Positions 1 through 9,703 of a stretch of 64,000 nt of DNA are shown here, one piece after another (positions within the stretch are counted from its first letter, which is position 1; the number at the start of each line of letters is the position of its first letter). The notes below the pieces were generated by a model, which ran no database searches, was not told the origin of the DNA, and saw only the letters and a program-made list of their open reading frames with translations. The DNA is from Hyphomicrobium methylovorum (lineage in GTDB: Bacteria; Pseudomonadota; Alphaproteobacteria; Rhizobiales; Hyphomicrobiaceae), in contig NZ_QHJE01000001.1 of NCBI RefSeq assembly GCF_013626205.1, forward strand, positions 496,001 to 560,000, read 5' to 3'. A program made the position numbers and the translations under genes.

Positions 1-1464
1 CACCAGCCCCAAACCTTCCAATCCGAGCGGCATGAGAAACATCGCAACGAGTGCCGCTGGCATCACGAGCAAGTTGCAGATGGGGATCGCGATCATGTTC
101 GCGAGCACGGCGTATTGCTGGCTCTGATGGAAATTGTAGGCGGCAAACGGCGCGACGGCGAAACTTGCAATCAGCGTGGAGGCAACGATCCCGGCGAAGA
201 ACCCACCAAGCCGCAATACAGGATTTGGGCGCGCGCGCGTTCCGGCGAACCGGCGCAACAGTTCATGCGAGGCGATGAGCGCCGTCACAGCCGCGAACGA
301 CATCTGAAACCCAGCGTCGAGCAAGCTCTCTGGAAACACCACCAAGATCAGGAAGGCCGCAAGCGCGACGTTGCGCAGGGCGAGCGCGGGCCGATCGATC
401 AAGACAGCACCGAAGATAATCAGGATCATCAGCGCTGAACGCACGGTCGCGAACGCGCCGCCGGAGATCGCGAGATAACCGATTGAGCTGAGTATGCCGC
501 CTGCTGCTGCGATTTTCTTGATCGGCAGTGTCAGCGCGACACGCGGAATGGCGGCAAGCATCAAGCGCAATGAATAGAAGACCGCGCCCGCCGCGATCAC
601 CATATGCAGGCCCGAGATCGACAAGATGTGAAAGAGGCCCGAGTTCTTGAACGCGTCGTTGGTCTCAGCGCTGATGCCGCCGCGTTCGCCGGTGATGAGG
701 GCCAGTGCGATTTCCCCGGATTCGTCGGGCAGCACTGCGCGGATTTTTACGGCAATCGACTGGCGGATATTTTCAATGCTGCGGCGATACCATTCGGAAA
801 GGCTGCCGGTTTCGGCATGTGCCTCGATCGCGGGTGCCGCGAATGCGTATCCCACAGCTCCGATGGAATCGAACCAGGCCGTGCGTGCGTAGTCGAAGCC
901 TCCGGGCAGTGCGGGGCGCGCCGGAGGCGAGAGGTTTGCTTTGATGCGAATGCGGTCACCGGGCGATGCGAGAACGCGCGACGACATCGTCCGGATGCGC
1001 ACGACGGCGGGCGTCATCTCCGCCGATACTCCGGAGATTGCCGGATCTCTGATCGTCAGCCGCTGCCCGCGCGGCGTTTTCGCTTCGACCATCACGACGG
1101 TTCCGGTCACTTCGACGTTGCGCATCACCTTGGTCAGCACCGGCGCGCGCACCCATTCGGCTCGCAGCTTGGCGATGAGGAATCCGGTTCCCGCCAATAT
1201 CATTGCTGTCAGAAGAACCGATGCGAGTGTGCCGCGTACGGTCACCGCCCGCAGAATGAGCATCAGCAGAAGCGGTACGGCTGCGACGAAAATGGATGGC
1301 TCGGCAGGCATTGCGAAATAGGCAGCGATCCCTGCGCCGAGACATACGGGCGCCCAGAGAAAGAACTGCTCACGCTCACGATCGATCGCTGCCGCCAGGA
1401 AGCGCGGCGTAGTCTGCGATGGTGCAGCCATCGACTCATCGATGCCGCGCGTTTCGATCGACAT
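1..1464 (-). CDS. comEC: ComEC/Rec2-family DNA uptake channel, N-terminal part (cut by window edge)
   Basis: The frame reads from an ATG at 1464 to base 1 without a stop, giving 488 codons of a truncated protein. ComEC forms the inner-membrane channel for single-stranded DNA in transformation. The N-terminus has closely spaced hydrophobic segments, followed by a soluble OB-fold-like stretch that includes RLTIRDPAISGV. The competence-domain signature LSISGLHM follows near residues 284-291, then further membrane helices. The C-terminal metallo-beta-lactamase-like part would lie beyond base 1. The gene is divergent from gltX across 115 bp. In related genomes comEC lies beside lexA, so lexA may sit just outside the window (inference). 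Family assignment is firm; whether the cell is naturally competent is unknown. Confidence 0.9.
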   Translation of the reverse strand, partial: MSIETRGIDESMAAPSQTTPRFLAAAIDREREQFFLWAPVCLGAGIAAYFAMPAEPSIFVAAVPLLLMLILRAVTVRGTLASVLLTAMILAGTGFLIAKLRAEWVRAPVLTKVMRNVEVTGTVVMVEAKTPRGQRLTIRDPAISGVSAEMTPAVVRIRTMSSRVLASPGDRIRIKANLSPPARPALPGGFDYARTAWFDSIGAVGYAFAAPAIEAHAETGSLSEWYRRSIENIRQSIAVKIRAVLPDESGEIALALITGERGGISAETNDAFKNSGLFHILSISGLHMVIAAGAVFYSLRLMLAAIPRVALTLPIKKIAAAGGILSSIGYLAISGGAFATVRSALMILIIFGAVLIDRPALALRNVALAAFLILVVFPESLLDAGFQMSFAAVTALIASHELLRRFAGTRARPNPVLRLGGFFAGIVASTLIASFAVAPFAAYNFHQSQQYAVLANMIAIPICNLLVMPAALVAMFLMPLGLEGLGLV

Positions 1465-1579
1465 GATCCCGCCCGCCGTTCAAGGCCCGGGCAGTTTCCC
1501 CCGCCCCCTTAACTTGTCAGCCCCTCCATGCTACGAGCGGTCTGAAAATCCCTCAACCTCCGTTTAAGCAAAAGGTCCA

Positions 1580-3121
1580 ATGGCAGAGACCCTGAATTCC
1601 GACGCGCCCGTTGTTCGCTTTGCGCCCTCACCAACCGGATACCTGCATATCGGCGGCGCGCGCACGGCGTTGTTCAACTGGCTCTATGCGCGCGGACGTG
1701 GCGGAAAGTTTCTGCTGCGCATCGAAGATACGGACCGTGAGCGGAACAATGAGCAGGCCGTTGCCGCGATACTGGATGGCCTCAACTGGCTTGGGTTGAC
1801 GTGGGACGGCGAAGCCGTTTCGCAATTTGCACGTGCCGACCGGCATCGCGAGGTTGCGCAGATGCTCCTGGAGCGTGGTGCGGCTTACTATTGCTACGCG
1901 TCGCCCGCCGAGATCGACGCCGCGCGCGAAAAGGCGCGTGCTGAAGGTCGCCCGCATATCTTTCTATCACCCTGGCGCGACCGCGATCCGAGCGAAGCAC
2001 CGAAAGACGTGAAGCCGACCGTCCGCCTGAAGGCTCCGCGTGACGGTGAGACGATTGTTGCCGATCATGTGCAGGGGCGCGTTGTATTTCCCAACAAGGA
2101 TCTGGACGACCTCATCATCCTCAGGTCCGATGGGAATCCGACGTACAATCTCGCGGTCGTCGTCGACGATCACGATATGGGCGTGTCGCACGTCGTGCGC
2201 GGCGCCGATCATTTGACGAACGCCGGCCGGCAGACGCAGATTTATCACGCACTCGACTGGGCGGTGCCGGAGTTCGCGCATGTTCCGCTCATTCACGGCG
2301 CGGACGGCGCCAAGCTCTCGAAGCGGCACGGCGCGCAGGGCATCGAGGAATTCCGCGCGATGGGTTATCTGCCCGAGGCGCTGCGGAACTACCTCGTGCG
2401 GCTTGGCTGGAGCCATGGCGACGACGAAATTATTTCGACGGACGACCTGATCCGCTGGTTTGATATCGATGACATCAACAAGAGCGCCGCGCGTCTTGAT
2501 TTCAAGAAGCTCGACGACCTCAACGGGCATTACATCCGCGCGGCGGCCAACGAAGATCTGATGAACCATGCGCGCGAGATGCTGCGCCACATGGATGTGA
2601 AAGCCCTTTCCGCCACAGCAACCGATCCCAAGGCGCCTTTGCGTTCCGACGTGGCTCTTGCGCGTGAGATCGAGCGGCAACTTCCGGATATTTCGACGGG
2701 GATGGAGCTTGAAGCGCGTTTCGCGGCGAAGGGTTGGGAAAAATTTGCGCGTGCGATCCCCGCGCTGAAAGAGCGTTCGAAAACACTTGCGGACCTCGTC
2801 GGCGGTGCTCTGTTCATCGTCGCCGAGCGGCCGCTGAAGTTTGAGGACAAGGCGGCGAAGCTCCTGAACGATGAGGGGCGCGCATCGAACGGCTCGGTTC
2901 ACGAAATTCTATCCGGCATCGAGGCGCATAGCTGGAATGCATCCGCTCTCGAAACCGCGATCAAATCTCACGCGGAAGCAAACGGGCTGAAGCTGGGCGC
3001 CGTTGCGCAGCCTCTCCGCGCCGCATTGACGGGGCGCGCGGTTTCACCGCCCGTCTTCGACGTGCTGGAAATTCTCGGTCGTGAAGAGTCCCTGGCGCGC
3101 ATCAACGCAACCAGCGCGTGA
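1580..3121 (+). CDS. gltX: Glutamyl-tRNA synthetase
   Basis: This 513-residue cytoplasmic class I synthetase charges tRNA-Glu (possibly also tRNA-Gln). The HIGH-type motif is seen as HIGGART at about residues 22-28, and the KMSKS-type motif as KLSKRHGA at about 246-253. The C-terminal anticodon-binding half is complete. AAAGGT sits five bases before the ATG. The length is somewhat above the usual 470-490 residues; the extra sequence appears to be in the helical C-terminal half around residues 340-370. Alphaproteobacteria often carry two GltX paralogues, and this one lies upstream of gltA. It is followed by 195 bp before gltA and may be transcribed separately. Confidence 0.96.
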   Translation: MAETLNSDAPVVRFAPSPTGYLHIGGARTALFNWLYARGRGGKFLLRIEDTDRERNNEQAVAAILDGLNWLGLTWDGEAVSQFARADRHREVAQMLLERGAAYYCYASPAEIDAAREKARAEGRPHIFLSPWRDRDPSEAPKDVKPTVRLKAPRDGETIVADHVQGRVVFPNKDLDDLIILRSDGNPTYNLAVVVDDHDMGVSHVVRGADHLTNAGRQTQIYHALDWAVPEFAHVPLIHGADGAKLSKRHGAQGIEEFRAMGYLPEALRNYLVRLGWSHGDDEIISTDDLIRWFDIDDINKSAARLDFKKLDDLNGHYIRAAANEDLMNHAREMLRHMDVKALSATATDPKAPLRSDVALAREIERQLPDISTGMELEARFAAKGWEKFARAIPALKERSKTLADLVGGALFIVAERPLKFEDKAAKLLNDEGRASNGSVHEILSGIEAHSWNASALETAIKSHAEANGLKLGAVAQPLRAALTGRAVSPPVFDVLEILGREESLARINATSA

Positions 3122-3316
3122 GCCGACCGGACAAGGTTAATACTGCCGTAACGTCTCGGTTGCCGCAGTGCAAAAAAACCGTTAGACCGGCGACGTGCGA
3201 ACGATTTTTGGTTCGGGTTTAAGTCGTTAACGGTGTCCCTGCACGACGCGAACCGCCGAAGCGGAGAACTCGGGAAAACCCCGTTCCGCCCGGCTCGAAA
3301 TCCAGGCGAGGTGGCA

Positions 3317-4639
3317 ATGAGCGATCGCGAAACGAATGGTGCGGGCTCGCCCGGCGAGGCGACTAGGCAGCACGCGACCCTGACTATCGGCAACGAGCAG
3401 TACGAGCTCGACGTTCGGCGGGGCACAATCGGTCCGGACGTGGTCGACGTCGGCAATCTCTACAAGCAGACCGGCCGTTTCACATACGATCCCGGCTTCA
3501 CCTCGACAGCCAACTGCAAAAGCTCGATCACGTTTATCGATGGCGACAAGGGCGAGTTGCTCTATCGCGGCTATCCGATCGATCAGCTTGCTGAAAACAC
3601 GAATTTCCTCGCCGTCTGCTATCTGCTGCTCTACGGCGAGCTTCCGACGAATACCGAGTTCATAAACTTCCGCCGCACCATCACGAACCATACGATGGTG
3701 CACGAGCAGATGACGCGCTTCTTTACCGGCTACCGGCGCGACGCGCATCCAATGGCGGTGATGGTCGGCACCGTTGGCGCTCTGTCGTCGTTCTATCACG
3801 ACTCCACCGATATTACCGATCAGGAGCAGCGCGAGATTGCGAGCCATCGCATGATCGCGAAGATGCCGACCATCGCGGCGATGGCGTACAAGTATTCGAT
3901 CGGGCAGCCGTTTATCTATCCGCGCAACGATCTCGATTACACGTCGAACTTCCTTCAGATGTGCTTCGCGGTTCCGAGCGAGCCGTACATCGTCAATCCG
4001 ATTATTTCGCGCGCGCTCGACCGCATCTTTATCCTGCATGCGGACCACGAGCAGAACGCCTCGACGTCCACGGTGCGCCTCGCCGGGTCATCTGGCGCAA
4101 ATCCGTTCGCGTGCATCGCGTCGGGCATCGCTTGCCTTTGGGGTCCTGCACACGGCGGCGCCAACGAAGCGGCGCTCAACATGCTGAAGGAAATCGGCTC
4201 GGTTGACCGCGTTCCGGAATTCGTCGCCAAGGCGAAGGACAAGTCCTCGGGCTTCCGGCTGATGGGCTTCGGCCATCGCGTCTATAAGAATTACGATCCG
4301 CGCGCGAAGGTGATGCAGAAGACGTGTCACGAAATTCTCGACGCGCTCGGACATCGCGACGATCCGCTGCTGAAGATCGCGATCGAACTCGAACGCATCG
4401 CGCTGCAGGACGAGTACTTCATCGAGAAGAAGCTTTATCCGAATATCGATTTCTATTCGGGTATCACGCTCAGGGCGATCGGCTTCCCGGTCGAGCTGTT
4501 CACCGTGCTGTTCGCGGTTGCGCGCACAGTCGGCTGGATCGCTCAGTGGAAAGAGATGATCGAAGATCCCGAGCAGCGTATCGGCCGCCCGCGCCAGCTT
4601 TACATCGGCCCGCCGCGGCGCGAATTTCCGGCCGAATAA
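3317..4639 (+). CDS. gltA: Citrate synthase (type II)
   Basis: Condenses acetyl-CoA and oxaloacetate to citrate, the entry step of the TCA cycle. The 440-residue protein has the three catalytic regions of the family: [23 protein letters not shown] and NIDFYSG. The N-terminal beta-rich part typical of the hexameric Gram-negative enzyme is present. The ATG at 3317 is preferred to the in-frame GTG at 3233: a GGCGAGG-like ribosome site precedes it, and the extra 28 upstream residues do not look conserved. The last 40 bp lie antisense to the 3' end of lpxB, so the two genes converge and overlap. Confidence 0.95.
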   Translation: MSDRETNGAGSPGEATRQHATLTIGNEQYELDVRRGTIGPDVVDVGNLYKQTGRFTYDPGFTSTANCKSSITFIDGDKGELLYRGYPIDQLAENTNFLAVCYLLLYGELPTNTEFINFRRTITNHTMVHEQMTRFFTGYRRDAHPMAVMVGTVGALSSFYHDSTDITDQEQREIASHRMIAKMPTIAAMAYKYSIGQPFIYPRNDLDYTSNFLQMCFAVPSEPYIVNPIISRALDRIFILHADHEQNASTSTVRLAGSSGANPFACIASGIACLWGPAHGGANEAALNMLKEIGSVDRVPEFVAKAKDKSSGFRLMGFGHRVYKNYDPRAKVMQKTCHEILDALGHRDDPLLKIAIELERIALQDEYFIEKKLYPNIDFYSGITLRAIGFPVELFTVLFAVARTVGWIAQWKEMIEDPEQRIGRPRQLYIGPPRREFPAE

Positions 4640-5832
4640 GTTTCGGCAACCGACAGGACGACATCCGCCGCGGCCATGCTTGGGCTTGAGGTCGCGAGGC
4701 GTAGCTTGCCGGGCGTTTCCGCGAGGGCTTCGAGCTGCGCGCGGCGCTGAGGCGTATCGGCAAGCAGCGGCAACAGTTCGTTGGCGAGATTTTCCGATGT
4801 GCAGGCTTCCTGCAGCAGCTCCGGATAGACGTTCTTTTCCAGAACGAGGTTGGCGAGAACGACACTCGAAACCTTGAGCAGGAATCGCAATCTCGCAATG
4901 ACTGCATCAACTTTGTAAGCCACCACGCTCGGCGTTCCGGCCAGGGCCAGTTCCAGCGTAACCGTTCCTGATGCTGCCAGCGCCGCCGTCGCGAGACGCA
5001 TGGCTGCGTACTTGTCGGCCGGGGTGGACTCGATGATCAGCGGCTTTGTCTTCCAGTCCTTCGTTTTCTCAACGATCAGATCACGAACGTGACGAACAGC
5101 CGGAATGACGACATCAACCGGCCCCGCCTGTTCGGAGACACGCGCGATTGCCTCGCCGAAGACGTCGATGAGGCGCGTCACCTCTGACGTACGGCTGCCG
5201 GGTAGAACGAGCAGAACCGGGCGCGTGCCGTCGAACCCGAGGCGCTGAGCCAACGCCGGCGCGTTTGCGTTTTCGATCTCGTCGAGACGTTCGATCAGCG
5301 GATGGCCGACGTACGTGCATGCTGGGCCGCCGAGGCGCACGTGTGCTGCGGGCTCGAACGGCAGCAGCGCCAGGATGTGATCGACATACGGGCGCATGCG
5401 TTTCGCGCGACCAGGACGCCACGCCCAAACGCTCGGACTCACGTAATCGACAATCGGAATGTTCGGCAGACGCTTGCGGATGCGCTTCGCGATCGGGTGC
5501 GTGAACTCCGGGCTATCGATGATGACGACGATATCCGGCTGGAAGGCGACTGCCGCATCGACCGTGCGATAGACGCGGCGGACGATGCGCGGCAGACGCG
5601 GCAAGATCGAGAGTGGGCCCATCACCGCAACGTCATCGATCGGAAAGAGCGACGCGAAACCGTGTTCGCCCATATCTTCTCCGCCGACGCCCGCATAGGT
5701 GATGTGCCCCGCATAGCGGCGGTTCAAAGCGGCGATCAGCTTGCCGCCGAGTGCATCACCCGAATACTCACCCGCGACGAGGAATATTTTCAGAGGACGC
5801 GTGGAGCGATTGCCGGTGCGTTCGTCATTCAT
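4600..5832 (-). CDS. lpxB: Lipid A disaccharide synthase
   Basis: A peripheral-membrane GT19-family glycosyltransferase of 410 residues. It joins 2,3-diacylglucosamine-1-phosphate to its UDP form, giving the lipid A disaccharide. The N-terminus carries the family motif [27 protein letters not shown] (about 132-146) and GSRTSEV (about 211-217) are recognisable active-site regions. Its start shares ATGA with the stop of lpxI, so the two are probably translationally coupled. Its last 40 bp overlap gltA in antisense, and the C-terminal tail of about 15 residues lies opposite gltA. Confidence 0.95.
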   Translation of the reverse strand: MNDERTGNRSTRPLKIFLVAGEYSGDALGGKLIAALNRRYAGHITYAGVGGEDMGEHGFASLFPIDDVAVMGPLSILPRLPRIVRRVYRTVDAAVAFQPDIVVIIDSPEFTHPIAKRIRKRLPNIPIVDYVSPSVWAWRPGRAKRMRPYVDHILALLPFEPAAHVRLGGPACTYVGHPLIERLDEIENANAPALAQRLGFDGTRPVLLVLPGSRTSEVTRLIDVFGEAIARVSEQAGPVDVVIPAVRHVRDLIVEKTKDWKTKPLIIESTPADKYAAMRLATAALAASGTVTLELALAGTPSVVAYKVDAVIARLRFLLKVSSVVLANLVLEKNVYPELLQEACTSENLANELLPLLADTPQRRAQLEALAETPGKLRLATSSPSMAAADVVLSVAETYSAGNSRRGGPM

Positions 5833-7124
5833 GTCCGCTGACTCCCGTTGCCGCCCTGCGAATGCTCTGCAACAGCAATGAATAAACGAAGCGCGCGTGC
5901 TTGAGCGGCAAGCTCGTTAGCGATGTTCCAACCGGCGGGTTGCGCCACGACAACGCCCGCGAGATGGCATGCGTCGACCGCAGCAAGAATTTTTTTGTCA
6001 GCAGTATATCCTGGCGCAAGCACCGCGACGCCTGCGCGTCTGTTCGTGCGCGTGCGCAGTTCTACCGTTCGCGCAAGAAGGTCGAGCGGCGTTTCGTTGG
6101 CGCCGACGGAGATAACGCGGCCGCGCACGATGACAACGGCTGATGCTTCAGCGAAGGGAGAGAGCGCCGCCAGAATTGCAAACGCGCGGCGACTGTCGGC
6201 TTCGGTCTGGGCATCAACTCGTGCGCGCCCCGTGATGCGGATCGTTTCCTTGCCGCTATCGTTTACGGACGCTTTTGACTCTTGTGTTTGGGCGATACCG
6301 GATATGAACATCGCCTTCCGATCGGCGTCGGCGATCATGCGGTCGCGTTCGGCTGCAAGTACGCCGCCCGCCATCACGGCAATTCCAGCGAGGCCCGCCG
6401 CGCTGGCGTTCGCGACGGTGTTCGGTCCGATCGCCGGGAGATCAACGCGCAAATCTTGTCCGGGCTTCGGGCATTTAACGAGGACGCCAGAGGCTTCCGT
6501 ATAGTTCTTCGCCGCGCGGGACCGCGCCACGCGCGCGAGCATACGATCCGTGCCTTCAGCGCCTTCGATGGCTTCCACGCGACCGCCTGCGACGACAGCC
6601 CCCTGCCCGATGTCATAGCGCCCGAGAGTCGAGATCAACGCGAAGCCTTTTTCGATGTCTGCGGTTGCGTCGGCGGTTGGATGCGCAGCAGTCAACGTGT
6701 CCGCGCTGACGAGCAATTCCGGCGCAACGTCCGCGACGCCGACAACGCGGAACCCTTCGCTTCCAAACAGACTGACAAGTGCGCGCAGAACTTTGTCGTC
6801 CCCGCCGCCGCGGAAGATCGGCAGAATGCGCGGGATCGCGCGGACAAATCCGAAATCGGGGCGGGCGTTGCGAAACGACGGCCGCACCGCGCCGCCAAGC
6901 AGGATGATGTCGCGAATGCCGGACGCTTTCAGAGCTGCCGTCGTGCGGCCGAGTTGCGCCCAGTTGACGTGCGTGTGGGGAAATTCGGTGAGTGCCGGAT
7001 CCGCATTGCCGTCGGGCATGATGACGTGAACGAAACCGCCCCGCCCAACGACGTGCCGCGCGACCTCACCCGGCAGCGACCCTGATCCCGCGATGATGCC
7101 GATACGTTTGACGAGGCCGTCCAT
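5829..7124 (-). CDS. lpxI: UDP-2,3-diacylglucosamine hydrolase LpxI with a duplicated C-terminal domain
   Basis: Cleaves UDP-2,3-diacylglucosamine to lipid X, replacing LpxH in alphaproteobacteria. The ATG at 7124 is chosen because GAGG lies seven bases upstream; an in-frame GTG at 7130 is possible. The protein is 431 residues, while the family is usually about 280. Residues 1-277 are a normal LpxI, with IGIIAGSGSLP at the N-terminus and the conserved RVDLPAIGP stretch (Asp about 228). Residues about 312-419 repeat the C-terminal domain pattern: GFALISTLGRYDIG in copy 1 against AFAILAALSPFAEA in copy 2, and AGLAGIAVMAGGV against CHLAGVVVAQPAGW. The second copy lacks the RVDLPAIGP motif and looks degenerate. 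The gene sits between lpxA and lpxB. Confidence 0.92.
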   Translation of the reverse strand: MDGLVKRIGIIAGSGSLPGEVARHVVGRGGFVHVIMPDGNADPALTEFPHTHVNWAQLGRTTAALKASGIRDIILLGGAVRPSFRNARPDFGFVRAIPRILPIFRGGGDDKVLRALVSLFGSEGFRVVGVADVAPELLVSADTLTAAHPTADATADIEKGFALISTLGRYDIGQGAVVAGGRVEAIEGAEGTDRMLARVARSRAAKNYTEASGVLVKCPKPGQDLRVDLPAIGPNTVANASAAGLAGIAVMAGGVLAAERDRMIADADRKAMFISGIAQTQESKASVNDSGKETIRITGRARVDAQTEADSRRAFAILAALSPFAEASAVVIVRGRVISVGANETPLDLLARTVELRTRTNRRAGVAVLAPGYTADKKILAAVDACHLAGVVVAQPAGWNIANELAAQARALRLFIAVAEHSQGGNGSQRT

Positions 7125-7133
7125 GGCCACGCC

Positions 7134-7940
7134 TCAGCTTTCGGTGCCGTTCTTCGGCGTGCACAGCGAGCGTTTTCCGCCTTCGCGAATGAAGGCGAGG
7201 ATTTCTTCGACCGACGCATGGCCAGCGAATTCGACGGCAACGTCTTCCATGCGTTCGCTAAGCGTGCCTTCGGCGGCGAACAGCAAGCGATAGGCGCGGC
7301 GCAAATCATGAATGTCGGCGCGCGAAAATCCACGCCGTTGCAGGCCCACGATATTGAGTCCCGAGAGGTAAGCGCGGTTTCCGAGCGCCATGCCGTATGG
7401 GATCAGATCGTTTTCGAGGCCCGACATGCCACCAACGAAGGCATGATGCCCGACGCGTGCATATTGGATGACGGCTGCGCCGCCGCCGATGATTGCGTGA
7501 TCGCCGACGTTGCAGTGCCCGGCAAGCATGACGTTGTTAGAAAAGATGACGCCATTGCCGACGCGGCAGTCGTGACCGACGTGGCTGTTCGCCAGGAAGG
7601 CGCAGCCATCACCCACGGTGGTGATCGACCCGCCGCCCGCTGTGCCGGGGTTCATCGTGACGCCTTCGCGGATGATGCAGCGCGCGCCGACCGTCAACGA
7701 ACAGGGCTCGCCCTGATACTTGAGATCCTGCGGCTGATGACCAATCGATGCGAATGGGAAGATGCGCGTTCCGGCGCCGATTTCGGTCGTGCCCGCGACG
7801 ACGACATGGCTCACCAGTTCGACGCCCTCGCCCAGGCTGACGCCTGGGCCGACGACGCAGAACTGGCCAACCTTGACGCCCGCCGCAAGCCGCGCTCCGT
7901 CTTCGACGATGGACGTCGGGTGGACGTGGACTTCAGCCAT
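7134..7940 (-). CDS. lpxA: UDP-N-acetylglucosamine acyltransferase
   Basis: First enzyme of lipid A synthesis: it moves a 3-hydroxyacyl chain from ACP to UDP-GlcNAc. The 268-residue protein consists of left-handed beta-helix hexapeptide repeats ([17 protein letters not shown] and many others) and a helical C-terminus. The catalytic His lies in [11 protein letters not shown]. The ATG at 7940 starts the conserved [10 protein letters not shown] sequence and overlaps the end of fabZ by eight bases. Translation from a codon at 7979 would add 13 unconserved residues. The order fabZ-lpxA-lpxI-lpxB makes this an acyl-ACP-to-disaccharide block. Confidence 0.95.
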   Translation of the reverse strand: MAEVHVHPTSIVEDGARLAAGVKVGQFCVVGPGVSLGEGVELVSHVVVAGTTEIGAGTRIFPFASIGHQPQDLKYQGEPCSLTVGARCIIREGVTMNPGTAGGGSITTVGDGCAFLANSHVGHDCRVGNGVIFSNNVMLAGHCNVGDHAIIGGGAAVIQYARVGHHAFVGGMSGLENDLIPYGMALGNRAYLSGLNIVGLQRRGFSRADIHDLRRAYRLLFAAEGTLSERMEDVAVEFAGHASVEEILAFIREGGKRSLCTPKNGTES

Positions 7941-8436
7941 TTTTGCTCGCAAAAGCGCGGGCGTCGGCGCTGTCAGCAAGCATGGCGCTGATCTCGGCTT
8001 CCGCCACGACCTGCCCGTTCACCTTCGCCTCGCCGCGGAAACGCCAGACGCGGCCGCGGTTGCGGACCTTCTTGACGTGATAGTGCAGTTGGTCGCCCGG
8101 CAGCACGGGCTTTCTGAACTTGGCGTTGTCGATGCCCATGAAATAGACGAGCTCGGCGCGATAGTCTTCGCCGACGTTCGAGACGCAGAGAGCGCCAGCC
8201 GTCTGTGCAAGACCTTCGATGATGAGCACGCCCGGCATCACCGGGAACTGCGGAAAGTGACCTTGGAAGAACGGTTCATTGATCGTGACGTTCTTCACGC
8301 CAACACAGCTTTCGTCGCGATCCATATCGTACATGCGATCGACCAGCAAAAACGGATAGCGGTGCGGCAGCAGTTTCATAACGGTTGCAATATCGGCAGT
8401 TCCGAGTTTTTTGCCGTCCGTTTTCGTATCGTCCAT
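7933..8436 (-). CDS. fabZ: 3-hydroxyacyl-ACP dehydratase
   Basis: Hot-dog-fold dehydratase of type II fatty acid synthesis that converts 3-hydroxyacyl-ACP to enoyl-ACP. It therefore competes with LpxA and LpxD for the same substrate, which is the usual reason for its place here. The active-site His is in [11 protein letters not shown] and the Glu is in [23 protein letters not shown] near residue 25 is the family N-terminal motif. Starting at the ATG at 8436 gives 167 residues, with AAGG five bases upstream. An upstream in-frame ATG at 8478 is less likely, because it would leave almost no gap to lpxD. Confidence 0.95.
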   Translation of the reverse strand: MDDTKTDGKKLGTADIATVMKLLPHRYPFLLVDRMYDMDRDESCVGVKNVTINEPFFQGHFPQFPVMPGVLIIEGLAQTAGALCVSNVGEDYRAELVYFMGIDNAKFRKPVLPGDQLHYHVKKVRNRGRVWRFRGEAKVNGQVVAEAEISAMLADSADARAFASKNG

Positions 8437-8481
8437 AACCTTCAACTCCAGACCGTTCGCAGGACGCGAACGCAGCATCGC

Positions 8482-9543
8482 TTAGTCTTCGCTTGAGCCT
8501 TTTGGCCCGTCGTCATTGTTGCTCTTCTCGCGCGCAACGAGGCGCTTGATGAGCGCTTGTTCGCGTGCGGTTTCGCGCAACGGTTTGGCCGGGGTGCCGA
8601 AGTATTTGGCACCAGGCGGAACGTCGTGAGCAGGGTGAGACGAACCACCGATCTGCGCGCCTGTGCCAATCTTGATGTGCCCAACGGTTCCGGATTGGCC
8701 GCCCATGACGACATAGTCGCCGAGCTCCGTCGAACCCGAGATTCCGCACATCGCGACGATCACACAGTGCCGACCGACGACGACGTTGTGCCCGATCTGG
8801 ACGAGATTATCAATTTTGGTGCCCTCACCGATCATGGTGTCCTTCAGCGCACCCCGATCAATGGTTGTATTTGCCCCTATTTCCACATCGTCCTGGATAA
8901 TGACGCGGCCAATTTGCGGCACTTTCAGGTGCCCGCCTGCGCCCATGGCGAAGCCGAAGCCGTCCTGGCCGATGCGAACGCCGGAATGGATAATGGCGCG
9001 GTCGCCGATGAGGGCGTGCGTTATGGTTGACGCGGCGCCGATATAGCAGTTCCGGCCTATCGTCACGCGCGCGCCGATGATGGCTCCGGCGGCGATCCGG
9101 GTTCCGGCGCCGATCTCAGCCTCGCGGCCGATGACGACCCCTGGCTCGATCAGCACGCCCTCTTCAAGGCGGGCGGATGGGTCAATGGCTGGCGCACCGG
9201 GCGTCGCTACCATCGGCTGCATGGCCGAGGGATAGAAGAGCGCCAGGGCCCGCGCGAAGCCGTGATAGGGCTGCTTGGTGATGAGGGCTGCCGTTGCCGC
9301 CGGCACGCGGGCGACGAGCGCAGGATTGACGAGGCACGCTCCAGCCGAGGTGCTGTCGAGCTGCGTCAGGTACTTCTTGTTATCGATGAAGGAAATGCTG
9401 GAAGAGCGAGCGTCGGACAGACTGCGAACGTCGTCGATCATCAAAGCGGGATCGGCACCCGGCGCCAATTCCGCGCCTGTGGCTCTCGCAACTTCGGAAA
9501 GCGGAAATGGCCCGGTCCGCTCGAAAAATCCGGGATGCTCCAT
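8482..9543 (-). CDS. lpxD: UDP-3-O-acylglucosamine N-acyltransferase
   Basis: Third acyl-chain step of lipid A: adds the N-linked 3-hydroxyacyl group from ACP. The 353-residue protein has an N-terminal uridine-binding domain (about 1-110), a hexapeptide-repeat beta-helix (for example [11 protein letters not shown] and [19 protein letters not shown]), and a helical C-terminal tail ending in acidic and Ser residues. The His in QIGHNVVVG is the expected catalytic base. bamA lies upstream but is separated by a strong terminator at 9658-9687. A promoter between about 9550 and 9655 is therefore expected for lpxD and its followers (inference). Confidence 0.95.
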   Translation of the reverse strand: MEHPGFFERTGPFPLSEVARATGAELAPGADPALMIDDVRSLSDARSSSISFIDNKKYLTQLDSTSAGACLVNPALVARVPAATAALITKQPYHGFARALALFYPSAMQPMVATPGAPAIDPSARLEEGVLIEPGVVIGREAEIGAGTRIAAGAIIGARVTIGRNCYIGAASTITHALIGDRAIIHSGVRIGQDGFGFAMGAGGHLKVPQIGRVIIQDDVEIGANTTIDRGALKDTMIGEGTKIDNLVQIGHNVVVGRHCVIVAMCGISGSTELGDYVVMGGQSGTVGHIKIGTGAQIGGSSHPAHDVPPGAKYFGTPAKPLRETAREQALIKRLVAREKSNNDDGPKGSSED

Positions 9544-9657
9544 ATGCCCTCCGGCGCGCTGAGGCTTGAACTCTTGCTTTCGATTGTTGGGGTTGAATGA
9601 ACGACGCGGACGCTGTTGGCAAGAGCCGAGGGCCGCCGATTGTCATCCAAACACAGC

Positions 9658-9687
9658 AAAAAGCCGGCGCTGTGGGCGCCGGCTTTT
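9658..9687 (-). terminator. Rho-independent terminator after bamA
   Basis: An 8-bp perfect GC stem (GCCGGCGC at 9663-9670 with GCGCCGGC at 9676-9683) closes a 5-base loop and is flanked by A runs and T runs. Read on the minus strand, it lies 17 bases after the bamA stop and ends in five T. The T run at 9684-9687 would also allow plus-strand use, but no plus-strand gene precedes it. Confidence 0.85.
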
Positions 9688-9703
9688 AGGCATTTGCGAG
9701 AAA

